From Pseudomonas entomophila (GTDB taxonomy: Bacteria; Pseudomonadota; Gammaproteobacteria; Pseudomonadales; Pseudomonadaceae): a stretch of DNA of 64,000 nucleotides. Under the pieces are notes generated by a model. The model saw only the letters and a program-made list of their open reading frames with translations, made no database searches and was not told where the DNA came from. Shown here piece after piece: positions 15,984 through 23,105 of the stretch. Location of the stretch: positions 2,505,501 to 2,569,500 of the forward strand of contig NZ_CP070982.1 of NCBI RefSeq assembly GCF_018417595.1, written 5' to 3'. The first letter of the stretch is position 1. Each line of letters starts with the position of its first letter. The translations under genes and the position numbers were made by a program.

Positions 15984-17300
15984 ATGAATCAATCCCTGGG
16001 CGCCATCAAGCGGTGGCGCATGCAGATCTTCGCGATCACCTGGCTGGCCTACGCCGCCTTCTACTTCACCCGCAAGGCCTTCTCGGTCGCCAAGCTCGGC
16101 ATCGCCGAAGACCCGACGTTCATGCTCGACAAGGCCGCCATGGCCAACCTCGATGCGATCTACCTGGCCGCCTATGCCGTGGGCCAGTTCACCTGGGGCA
16201 TGCTCGCCGATCGCTTCGGGCCGCGGGTGGTGGTGCTGGGTGGCTTGTTGATCTCCGCCGTCGCCGCCGTGGTGATGGGTAGCTACGCGACCTTCCCGAT
16301 CTTCGCCACCTGCATGCTTGTACAAGGCCTGGCGCAGTCCACCGGTTGGGCGGGGTTGTGCAAGAACATCGGCAGTTTCTTCCCCGCCTCGCAGCGTGGG
16401 CGGGTGCTTGGGCTGTGGAGCTCGTGTTATGCCTTCGGTGGGTTGGTCGCTTCGCCGTTCGCCGGTTGGTGGGCCTACACCCTGGTCGGCACCTGGCATG
16501 CGGCGTTCTTCTCCAGCGCCGCGGTGGTGGCGGGCGTAGCCGTGCTGTTCTTCATCTTCCAGCGCAACAAGCCTGAGGATGTCGGCTTGCCGGCGGTGGA
16601 ACCGGAACCCCAGAGCATGGCCCCGGGCGCGAACCTGTGCAGCGTCTGGGCGCCACTGCGCGAGATTCTGCGCAACCGCACGGTGCTTACCCTGGGGCTG
16701 GCCTATTTCATGCTCAAGCCCGCGCGCTACGCCATCCTGCTCTGGGGGCCGGTGATCGTCTTCGAGCAGATGCCCACGGTGGGCAAGGTGGGCGCGGCGA
16801 TCATTCCCACCGCCTTCGAGCTGGCCGGGCTGCTCGGGCCGATCATCATCGGCCTGGCCTCGGACAAGCTGTTCGGCGCCCGGCGCATGCCGGCCTGCGT
16901 GATCAGCCTGGTGCTGCTGACCGTGACCCTGGCGGGCTTCATGGCGGCGATGCACAGCGGCAGCGTGGCGCTGGTGGTGGCCTTGCTGTTCGTCATGGGC
17001 CTGACCCTGTACGGCCCGGACTCGATGATCAGCGGCGCCGCGGCCATCGACTTCGGCACCGCCAAAGCCGGCGCCACGGCGGCCGGTTTCGTCAACGGCT
17101 GCGGCTCGGTGGGCGCGGTGCTCGGTGGCTTGCTGCCGGGCTACTTCGACAGCGTCACGGTGTTCATGATCTTCGCCGGCACCGCGCTGTTCTCCGCCCT
17201 GGTGCTGCTGCCGCACTGGAACAGCCGCCCGGCGACCGCGCCACAGGCCAACGACGTGGCTCCCAACACCGGCATGGCGATCAAGCCACTGCGTACCTAG
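15984..17300 (+). CDS. OPA-family organophosphate/phosphonate antiporter (GlpT/PgtP-like)
   Basis: A 438-residue MFS carrier of the organophosphate:phosphate antiporter family, 12 predicted helices. The family opening 'RWRMQIFAITWLAYAAFYFTRKAFSVAKLGI' carries the Arg that lines the phosphate site in GlpT, and 'LADRFGPRVVVLGGL' is the MFS loop. Probable substrate: an aminophosphonate or a phosphate ester. This is inferred from the FAD oxidase 14 bp downstream and from the divergent LysR gene. A CA motif (AACAACAA) at 15921-15928 in the leader suggests Crc/Hfq control. Confidence 0.8.
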   Translation: MNQSLGAIKRWRMQIFAITWLAYAAFYFTRKAFSVAKLGIAEDPTFMLDKAAMANLDAIYLAAYAVGQFTWGMLADRFGPRVVVLGGLLISAVAAVVMGSYATFPIFATCMLVQGLAQSTGWAGLCKNIGSFFPASQRGRVLGLWSSCYAFGGLVASPFAGWWAYTLVGTWHAAFFSSAAVVAGVAVLFFIFQRNKPEDVGLPAVEPEPQSMAPGANLCSVWAPLREILRNRTVLTLGLAYFMLKPARYAILLWGPVIVFEQMPTVGKVGAAIIPTAFELAGLLGPIIIGLASDKLFGARRMPACVISLVLLTVTLAGFMAAMHSGSVALVVALLFVMGLTLYGPDSMISGAAAIDFGTAKAGATAAGFVNGCGSVGAVLGGLLPGYFDSVTVFMIFAGTALFSALVLLPHWNSRPATAPQANDVAPNTGMAIKPLRT

Positions 17301-17314
17301 AGGAAAGCGAGTAG

Positions 17315-18706
17315 ATGAGACCCTTCTGGCTGCAACAGGCCCTGGACCAGGAAGACGAAGCACTGTGCCCGCCGCTGCAAGGCGACGCCCGCTGCGATGT
17401 GTGCATCGTCGGGGGTGGCTACACCGGGCTGTGGACGGCCCTGATGCTCAAGGAGCAAGCGCCGCAACTCGACGTGCTGCTGGTCGAGGCGGACATCTGC
17501 GGCGCCGGTGCCAGTGGCCGCAATGGTGGCTGCGCACTGTCCTGGTCGGCCAAGTACTTCACCCTTGAGCGTCTGTTCGGGGTGGTGGAGGCGATACGCC
17601 TGGTGCGTGAGTCGGAACGCAGCATCGAGGCCATCGGCGCGTTCTGCCGCGCCAATGGCATCCACTGCGACTACCGTATGGACGGTACCCTGTACACCGC
17701 CACGAACCAGGCCCAGGTTGGCGGTACCGACGCGGTGATCGCCGCGCTGGAGCAGAAGGGGATCAATTCGTTCCAGCGTTTGCCGTTGGCACAGGTGCAG
17801 CGGGTTGCCGGCTCCAGCCGCCACCTCGAGGGCTGGTATTCACCGGCCGCGGCCACGGTGCAACCCGGGCGGCTGGTGCGCGGCCTGCGTCGGGTCGCCC
17901 TGCAGCGCGGCGTGCGCATTCATGAGGGTACCGCGATGACCGGGCTGGAGCATGGCGCCCCGGTGCAGGTGCGCACCCAGGGTGGGACCGTTCGCGCCGA
18001 CCGCGTGGTGCTGGGGCTCAATGCCTGGATGGCGCGGGCCTTCCCGCAGTTCGAGCGCAGCGTGGCGATCGTCTCCAGCGACATGGTGATCACCGAGCCG
18101 TGCCCGGAACTGCTGCGCCAGATCGGCCTGGACAGCGGGGTCAGCGTGCTCGACTCACGGATCTTCGTGCACTACTACCACAACACCTCCGATGGCCGGC
18201 TGATGCTGGGCAAGGGCGGCAACACCTTCGCCTATGGCGGGCGCATGCTGCCGGTGTTCGACCAGCCATCGCCTTACCAGCCATTGCTGCGCGACAGCCT
18301 CACGGAGTTCTTCCCGGCGCTGGCCGATGTTCCCCTGGCAGCCAGCTGGAACGGCCCCTCGGATCGCTCGGTGACCGGCCTGCCGTTCTTTGGTCGGCTC
18401 GACGGGCAGGGCAACGTGTTCTACGGCTTCGGTTACTCCGGCAGCGGTGTCGGGCCGTGCCACATGGGCGGGCAGATCCTGGCGTCGCTGGCACTGGGCC
18501 TGGACAACGACTGGACCCGCTCACCGCTGGTCAAGGGGCCGCTCGGGCAGTTCCCGCCGGAACCGATCCGCTACCTGGGGTCGTTGATGGTGCGCAACGC
18601 CATCCGGCGCAAGGAGCATGCCGAGGACCGCGGTGCACGACCGCGCCGGCTGGATGTGCGGTTGGCGCGCTTCGCGGCGGCGGCGGGGAAGGCGGACAAG
18701 GGCTGA
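17315..18706 (+). CDS. FAD-dependent oxidoreductase, aminophosphonate oxidase-type (DAO family)
   Basis: A 463-residue flavoprotein with an N-terminal dinucleotide fold 'CDVCIVGGGYTGLWTALMLKEQAP' (GxGxxG near residues 31-36) and the DAO-family 'GAGASGRNGGCALSW'. Near the C-terminus, 'NVFYGFGYSGSGVGPCHMGGQILASL' is the second FAD contact. It resembles the family annotated as putative aminophosphonate oxidoreductases beside phosphonate genes. The likely reaction is oxidative deamination of an amino or N-methylated aminophosphonate. It follows the OPA transporter by 14 bp with a good GAGGAAAG site, so the two form an operon. Confidence 0.78.
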   Translation: MRPFWLQQALDQEDEALCPPLQGDARCDVCIVGGGYTGLWTALMLKEQAPQLDVLLVEADICGAGASGRNGGCALSWSAKYFTLERLFGVVEAIRLVRESERSIEAIGAFCRANGIHCDYRMDGTLYTATNQAQVGGTDAVIAALEQKGINSFQRLPLAQVQRVAGSSRHLEGWYSPAAATVQPGRLVRGLRRVALQRGVRIHEGTAMTGLEHGAPVQVRTQGGTVRADRVVLGLNAWMARAFPQFERSVAIVSSDMVITEPCPELLRQIGLDSGVSVLDSRIFVHYYHNTSDGRLMLGKGGNTFAYGGRMLPVFDQPSPYQPLLRDSLTEFFPALADVPLAASWNGPSDRSVTGLPFFGRLDGQGNVFYGFGYSGSGVGPCHMGGQILASLALGLDNDWTRSPLVKGPLGQFPPEPIRYLGSLMVRNAIRRKEHAEDRGARPRRLDVRLARFAAAAGKADKG

Positions 18707-18714
18707 GCGGCGCT

Positions 18715-20001
18715 TCAGCGCAGCTCGATCTGCGCGCACAGCCCGCCTTCCAGGCGATTGCTCAGGGTCAGGTTGCCGCCCATGGACTGGATCAATTGCT
18801 GGGCGATCGCCAACCCCAGCCCGGTGCCGCCGGTGCTGCGGTTGCGCGAGGCCTCGACGCGGTAGAACGGCTTGAGCACTTCGTCCAGTTCGTCTGCCGG
18901 GATGCCCGGGCCGTCATCCAGCACGCGGATCAGCGTCACCCCCTGTTCGTGGTTCACTTCCAGGCGTGCGGCACCGGCGAACTTCAAGGCGTTGTCCACC
19001 AAGTTCACCAGCACCCGGCGCAGGGCATGGGGGCGGGTTTCCAGGGTGGCCTGGGCGCTGCCATGGCGATCCACCCTGGCACCGCTGTCCTGGTAGTCGA
19101 AGACCAGGCTGTCGAGGAAGGCGTCGAGGTTGACCCGGCAGGGCGCCTCGGTGCTGCTGTCCATGCTGCGGGCGTAGGCCACGCCCTCGCGCACCAGGTG
19201 CTCCATGGCATCCAGGTCATGCCACAGCTTTTCCTTCTCCAACCCTTCGTCCATCTGCTCCACCCGCAGCTTCATGCGCGTGATCGGGGTCTGCAGGTCG
19301 TGGGAAATGGCGGCCAGCAGTTGCATGCGCTCCTTGAGGTAGGCGGCGATGCGCGCCTGCAGGGCGTTGAAGGCGACTGCGGCGTAACGCACTTCACGCG
19401 GGCCGCTCTCGTCGAGCAGCGGCCCGGGGCTGTTCGGGTCGAGGTTGTCGACAGCCTGCACCAGGCGTGTCAGTGGCCCGATGGCCAGGCGAACCGCCAG
19501 CCAGGTGCACGACAGCAGTACCAGCAACTGGATCAGCAGGACCCCGGGCAGCCAGGTGGCCACTGGCACCGGAGTGGGGGTGACATCGATGGTCAGCGGC
19601 GCGCCATCGGCCAGGCGCAGGTGGGCCTGGAAGTGCGCGTTGGGGCCGGGAATTTCCTGGAACGTCAGGCGGTACTGGCCGCCGATGGCCTTGACGATCG
19701 ACTCGGCGGCCATGGGCGGGTCGGCCGTTGGCATTGCGGTGCCTTGCACACCGCCATCCAGGCGGTAGCGGTAGGTACGTCGCTCCAGCCGCGTGAGCCA
19801 GGCCGGGCGTTCTGCCGCAGGCAGGCGGTCGAGGATGGCCACCGAGGTGGCGACGTCCATTTCCAGGTTGCTGAGCATCATCGAGCGGCTGCTGACGTAG
19901 CGCTCGTAGGCTTGCAGGCTGAACGACAGGCCGTAGGCCAGCACCAGGCCGGTGAAGAAGATCAGGGCCAGGCGCGAGGCCAGGGTGCGCGGCCACTTCA
20001 T
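18715..20001 (-). CDS. Two-component sensor histidine kinase
   Basis: A 428-residue inner-membrane kinase. A first helix (~9-29) and a second (~150-175) enclose a periplasmic sensor domain of about 120 residues with no recognised family. HAMP, then the dimerisation domain with the phospho-acceptor H at about residue 233 ('AAISHDLQTPITRMKLRVE') follow. The ATPase domain shows the N box 'LVNLVDNALKFAG', G1 'VLDDGPGIP' and G2 'GTGLGLAIAQQL'. It overlaps the response regulator gene by 4 bp. The signal is unknown; a divergent operon of a DUF2790 protein and a thioredoxin-like protein may be its target. Confidence 0.9.
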   Translation of the reverse strand: MKWPRTLASRLALIFFTGLVLAYGLSFSLQAYERYVSSRSMMLSNLEMDVATSVAILDRLPAAERPAWLTRLERRTYRYRLDGGVQGTAMPTADPPMAAESIVKAIGGQYRLTFQEIPGPNAHFQAHLRLADGAPLTIDVTPTPVPVATWLPGVLLIQLLVLLSCTWLAVRLAIGPLTRLVQAVDNLDPNSPGPLLDESGPREVRYAAVAFNALQARIAAYLKERMQLLAAISHDLQTPITRMKLRVEQMDEGLEKEKLWHDLDAMEHLVREGVAYARSMDSSTEAPCRVNLDAFLDSLVFDYQDSGARVDRHGSAQATLETRPHALRRVLVNLVDNALKFAGAARLEVNHEQGVTLIRVLDDGPGIPADELDEVLKPFYRVEASRNRSTGGTGLGLAIAQQLIQSMGGNLTLSNRLEGGLCAQIELR

Positions 20002-20738
20002 ATAGACGCCCCCAGCAGTTGCACCGCCAGGGAGAATACATAGCCCTCGCTGCGCACGGTCTTGATGCAGGTGGGCTCGCGGGCGTCATCGCCCAGGCGC
20101 TGACGCAGGCGGCTGACCAGCAGGTCGATGGAACGGTCGAAGATGTCTGCTTCGCGGCCCTGGGTGAGGTTGAGCAGTTGTTCGCGGCTGAGCACCCGCT
20201 GGGGGTGGTCAAGAAACACTCGCAACAGGCGGTACTCGGCGCCGGACAACGCCACCAGGGTGCCTTCGCTGTCGAGCAGGTGGCGCGCGGTGGTGTCCAG
20301 GCGCCAGGGGCCGAAGGCGATCAGCTGGCTGCTTTCGCTGATGGTGAGGTTGGGCGGCAGCATGCGGGTGCGGCGCAGCACGGCGTTGATCCGCGCCAGC
20401 AGTTCGCGGGCGGAGAAGGGCTTGGTGAGGTAGTCGTCGGCGCCCATTTCCAGGCCGATGATGCGGTCGGTCTCGTCGTTGCGCGCGGTGAGCATCAGCA
20501 CCGGCGTGTTGCGGTGCTTGCCCGCACGCAGCTCGCGGCACAGCAGCAGGCCATCGTCGCCGGGCATCATGATGTCGAGGACGATCAGGTCGACCGCGTT
20601 GTTCTCCAGGAAGGCGCGCATCTGCCGGCCATCGGCGACGATGCTGGTGCGCAGGCCGTTCTTCTTCAGGTAGTTGCCGACCAGTTCGCGGATCTCGCGG
20701 TCGTCGTCGACGACCAGGATGTGATCGACATGTTCCAT
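19998..20738 (-). CDS. OmpR-family response regulator
   Basis: A 246-residue regulator with a receiver domain (acidic pocket D11-D12-D13, phospho-acceptor D55 in 'LIVLDIMMPGDDG', switch Thr in 'VLMLTARND', Lys in 'DYLTKPFSARELLAR'). A C-terminal winged helix follows with 'VLSREQLLNLTQGREADIFDRSIDLLVSRLRQRLGDD' and the final 'IKTVRSEGYVF'. It is the first gene of a two-gene operon with its kinase. A 25-bp dyad upstream is a candidate binding site for this protein. Confidence 0.9.
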   Translation of the reverse strand: MEHVDHILVVDDDREIRELVGNYLKKNGLRTSIVADGRQMRAFLENNAVDLIVLDIMMPGDDGLLLCRELRAGKHRNTPVLMLTARNDETDRIIGLEMGADDYLTKPFSARELLARINAVLRRTRMLPPNLTISESSQLIAFGPWRLDTTARHLLDSEGTLVALSGAEYRLLRVFLDHPQRVLSREQLLNLTQGREADIFDRSIDLLVSRLRQRLGDDAREPTCIKTVRSEGYVFSLAVQLLGASI

Positions 20739-20818
20739 CGGGCGGTGTCCTTGTACGTTGGGAGTGGGCGCAGTCTACCGAGGTGATTGCGGCTTGCCTG
20801 CCCCGGTTTGTATTGCAG

Positions 20819-20843
20819 TGTATCTGTTGTATCCGCAGATACA
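20819..20843. promoter_or_regulatory. 25-bp dyad upstream of the two-component system
   Basis: TGTATCTG-N9-CAGATACA is a perfect 8-bp-arm dyad between the response regulator and the divergent DUF2790 gene. It is a candidate operator shared by both promoters; the binding protein is inferred to be the adjacent response regulator. Confidence 0.4.
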
Positions 20844-20956
20844 GGAGGAGGCACGGCGGCCGCTGGGCCGACACAAGCGGGATACCTGGCGGGCATCAAA
20901 TGGCGCTACCGGGAAGCACACGCCTTCCCACATAAAGCCGCACAAGGAGACACACC

Positions 20957-21226
20957 ATGAACGCCAAGACCTTCGCCAGCGCCAGCCTGTTCGCCCTGCT
21001 CAGCCTGGGTGCCTTCGCCGCACAGGCCGCCACCCAGCCAGCCCCCGAAACCATGCCGTATCACTACGGGGAGCATCTGGACGTGAAGAAAGTGCTGTCG
21101 ATCCAGACGGATCCGAGCGTCAGCTGCGGGGTGGCCAACTCACGCATGAACTACCTCGACTCCCAAGGCCGCCAGCACGACCTGCAATACCTCACCTATG
21201 CCACCGATGGCTGCCACGAACACTGA
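20957..21226 (+). CDS. Small secreted DUF2790 protein
   Basis: An 89-residue protein with a signal peptide (cleavage near 'AFAAQAA', residue ~25). The mature DUF2790 domain follows: 'YHYGEHLDVKKVLSIQTDPSVSCG' and 'MNYLDSQGRQHDLQYLTYATDGC'. Two mature cysteines may pair. AAGGAG lies 9 nt before the ATG. It is divergent from the two-component system and 15 bp ahead of a thioredoxin-like gene, so the operon may serve an envelope redox or stress response. Function of the domain is unknown. Confidence 0.8.
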   Translation: MNAKTFASASLFALLSLGAFAAQAATQPAPETMPYHYGEHLDVKKVLSIQTDPSVSCGVANSRMNYLDSQGRQHDLQYLTYATDGCHEH

Positions 21227-21241
21227 TCGGGAGCCTGGCCG

Positions 21242-21799
21242 ATGACTTCGATACCTGGCGGCGCCTGGCGCCGCCCTGGGCGTGTGTTGCTGGTCGCCGT
21301 GGCGGCCACCTGCGCCCTGGGTGGCCTGGCCCTGGCGGCCCGGTCGCCCGCGCCCGACCTGGGGGCCATGCCACCGTTGGCCGGCGCGCAGCAGTGGCTC
21401 AACTCGCCACCACTGGATGGCGCCGCGCTCAAGGGCAAGGTGGTACTGGTCGACTTCTGGACCTATGACTGCATCAACTGCCGGCGCAGCCTGCCGCATG
21501 TCAACGACTGGGCCCGGCGCTACGCCGACCAGGGGTTGGTGGTGATCGGGGTGCACACACCGGAGTACGACTACGAGCACGATGTCGGCAACCTGCGCAC
21601 GCAGGTCCGGCAGTTGGGCATCGGCTACCCCGTGGCGGTGGACAACGACTACCGCATCTGGAATGCCTGGGGGAATCAGTTCTGGCCCGCACATTACTTC
21701 GTCGACCGCCGTGGCCAGGTCCGTCATGTGCATTTTGGTGAGGGGGACTACGCAGGCCAGGAACAGGTGATCCGGCAATTGCTGGACGAGCGGGAGTGA
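21242..21799 (+). CDS. Exported thioredoxin-like protein (CINC active site)
   Basis: A 185-residue protein with an N-terminal membrane anchor or signal (~12-33) and a TlpA/DipZ-like redoxin fold. The strand 'GKVVLVDFWTYDCINC' puts the active site at Cys77-Ile-Asn-Cys80. This sequence is typical of the DipZ C-terminal redoxin rather than the CGPC of thioredoxin. The cis-Pro region is 'GNQFWPAHYFVD'. It probably works in the periplasm in disulfide reduction. It is likely co-transcribed with the DUF2790 gene, whose two-Cys product might be a partner (inference). Confidence 0.82.
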   Translation: MTSIPGGAWRRPGRVLLVAVAATCALGGLALAARSPAPDLGAMPPLAGAQQWLNSPPLDGAALKGKVVLVDFWTYDCINCRRSLPHVNDWARRYADQGLVVIGVHTPEYDYEHDVGNLRTQVRQLGIGYPVAVDNDYRIWNAWGNQFWPAHYFVDRRGQVRHVHFGEGDYAGQEQVIRQLLDERE

Positions 21800-21859
21800 C
21801 CCAGGCCTGGGGAAAGTGGCCGATCAGCGAACGGAATGTACCAATTGGAACATAAAGCT

Positions 21860-21889
21860 TTGTCCATCCCCGGGGTTCTCTTCTAGAAT
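21860..21889 (+). promoter_or_regulatory. Candidate sigma70 promoter of the DMT transporter gene
   Basis: TTGTCC and TAGAAT are separated by 18 bp. Transcription from it would begin near 21896, on top of the first in-frame ATG. This favours the second ATG at 21935 as the real start. Confidence 0.45.
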
Positions 21890-21934
21890 CCGCGCATGCC
21901 CAGGCGCCATGCCGGGCCATCGCCCGAGAGCCTC

Positions 21935-22813
21935 ATGAGTTCCAGTACGCCGCTGTCCGGAGTCAACCAGCCGCTGCGCGGCATCGCCCTGGTGGTGGTG
22001 GCCACCTTCCTGTTTGCCAGCCACGATGGGCTTTCGAAGTTTCTCGGTGGCGTGTACCCGATCATCATGGTGGTGTGGGCGCGCTATGTGGTGCACACGT
22101 TGCTGATGGCCGGGATCTTCCTGCCCAAGGCGGGCCTTGCCGTGTTGCGCACCCGCCGGCCGCTGCTGCAGACCCTGCGCGCACTCAGCCTGCTCAGCAC
22201 CAGCTTGTTGTTCACCGCTGGCCTGCAGTATCTGCCGCTGGCGGAGGCAACCTCGGTCAACTTCCTCGCGCCGGTGCTGGTCACCGCGTTGTCGGTGCCC
22301 TTGCTCAAGGAGCGGGTCACGCTGGGGCAGTGGGTGGCGGTGGTGATGGGGTTCATCGGTGTGTTGGTGGTGGTTCACCCGGGGGGCGCCCTGTTCACGC
22401 CGGCCATCCTGTTCCCGTTCGGTTCGGCGCTGGGGTTCTGCTTCTACCAGTTGCTCACGCGCAAGTTGGCGGCCCATGACAGCCCGACCACCAGCAACTT
22501 CTACGCGGGGTTGTGCAATACCTTGATCATGACGGCGCTGGTGCCGTTCTTCTGGCAGGTGCCGGCTTGGCCGCACGTGTTGTTGATGTTGGCGCTGGGC
22601 GGCTGCGGCATGACCGCGCACCTGCTGTTGACCCAGGCGTTCCGCCATGCCGCGCCAGCGTTGCTGGCGCCGTTCAGTTACTGCCAGATCGTGTTTGCCG
22701 GGTTGCTGGGGGCGGTGGTGTTCGGTCAGGTGCCGGACGGGATGAGCCTGGCGGGAATTTCGGTCATTTGCCTGAGCGGGTTGGCGGCGGCGTGGATGCA
22801 GCGGCGCGGCTAA
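21935..22813 (+). CDS. EamA/DMT-family transporter
   Basis: A 292-residue inner-membrane protein with ten predicted helices made of two EamA repeats (first ~15-145, second ~155-290). Seen: 'LFASHDGLSKFLGGVYPIIMVVWARYVVH' at the start of repeat 1 and 'LLKERVTLGQWVAVVMGFIGVLVVVHPG' at its end. These proteins export or import metabolites such as amino acids; no substrate can be assigned. The start at 21935 is preferred because a likely promoter places the transcript start at about 21896. Confidence 0.82.
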   Translation: MSSSTPLSGVNQPLRGIALVVVATFLFASHDGLSKFLGGVYPIIMVVWARYVVHTLLMAGIFLPKAGLAVLRTRRPLLQTLRALSLLSTSLLFTAGLQYLPLAEATSVNFLAPVLVTALSVPLLKERVTLGQWVAVVMGFIGVLVVVHPGGALFTPAILFPFGSALGFCFYQLLTRKLAAHDSPTTSNFYAGLCNTLIMTALVPFFWQVPAWPHVLLMLALGGCGMTAHLLLTQAFRHAAPALLAPFSYCQIVFAGLLGAVVFGQVPDGMSLAGISVICLSGLAAAWMQRRG

Positions 22814-22863
22814 GGTTTCGGGGCGCTGTCAGGATTGCATTCGCCGGCAAACCATTTTGAAGT

Positions 22864-23094
22864 TCATATAATCAGCCTGTTTGAAGTTTTGCGCGATGTC
22901 CGATTGTATTTAATGAACACGTGATTGGTGTTATCTATCGTGGTGGCATGATAGAGAGTGCCGATCATTTCGTCATAACTTTTGATTGGACGGCCGTGTA
23001 TCGCAGTCAATAGCCTGTAGGGGTCGACAGTGTTGAAGTTGGTTATTCGGATAACTTGAAACTTCGCGCTGGTTATTCCGCACACCGCGATCAC
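22864..23094 (-). pseudogene. Probable C-terminal gene remnant, PDZ-like
   Basis: A 76-codon minus frame starting with GTG has a base composition far lower in GC than its neighbours. 'VDPYRLLTAIHGRPIKSYDEMIGTLYHA' reads like the end of a PDZ-type domain, followed by 'VFIKYNRTSRK'. There is no clear ribosome binding site, and the upstream side is cut by the molybdoenzyme gene. It is best seen as the remnant of a larger protein; an intact small protein is less likely. Confidence 0.35.
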
Positions 23095-23105
23095 GGGTGA
23101 CCCTG

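Noticed and set aside
21896..21934. Upstream ATG as start of the DMT transporter
   Set aside because: A likely promoter places the transcript start on this ATG and no ribosome site precedes it.
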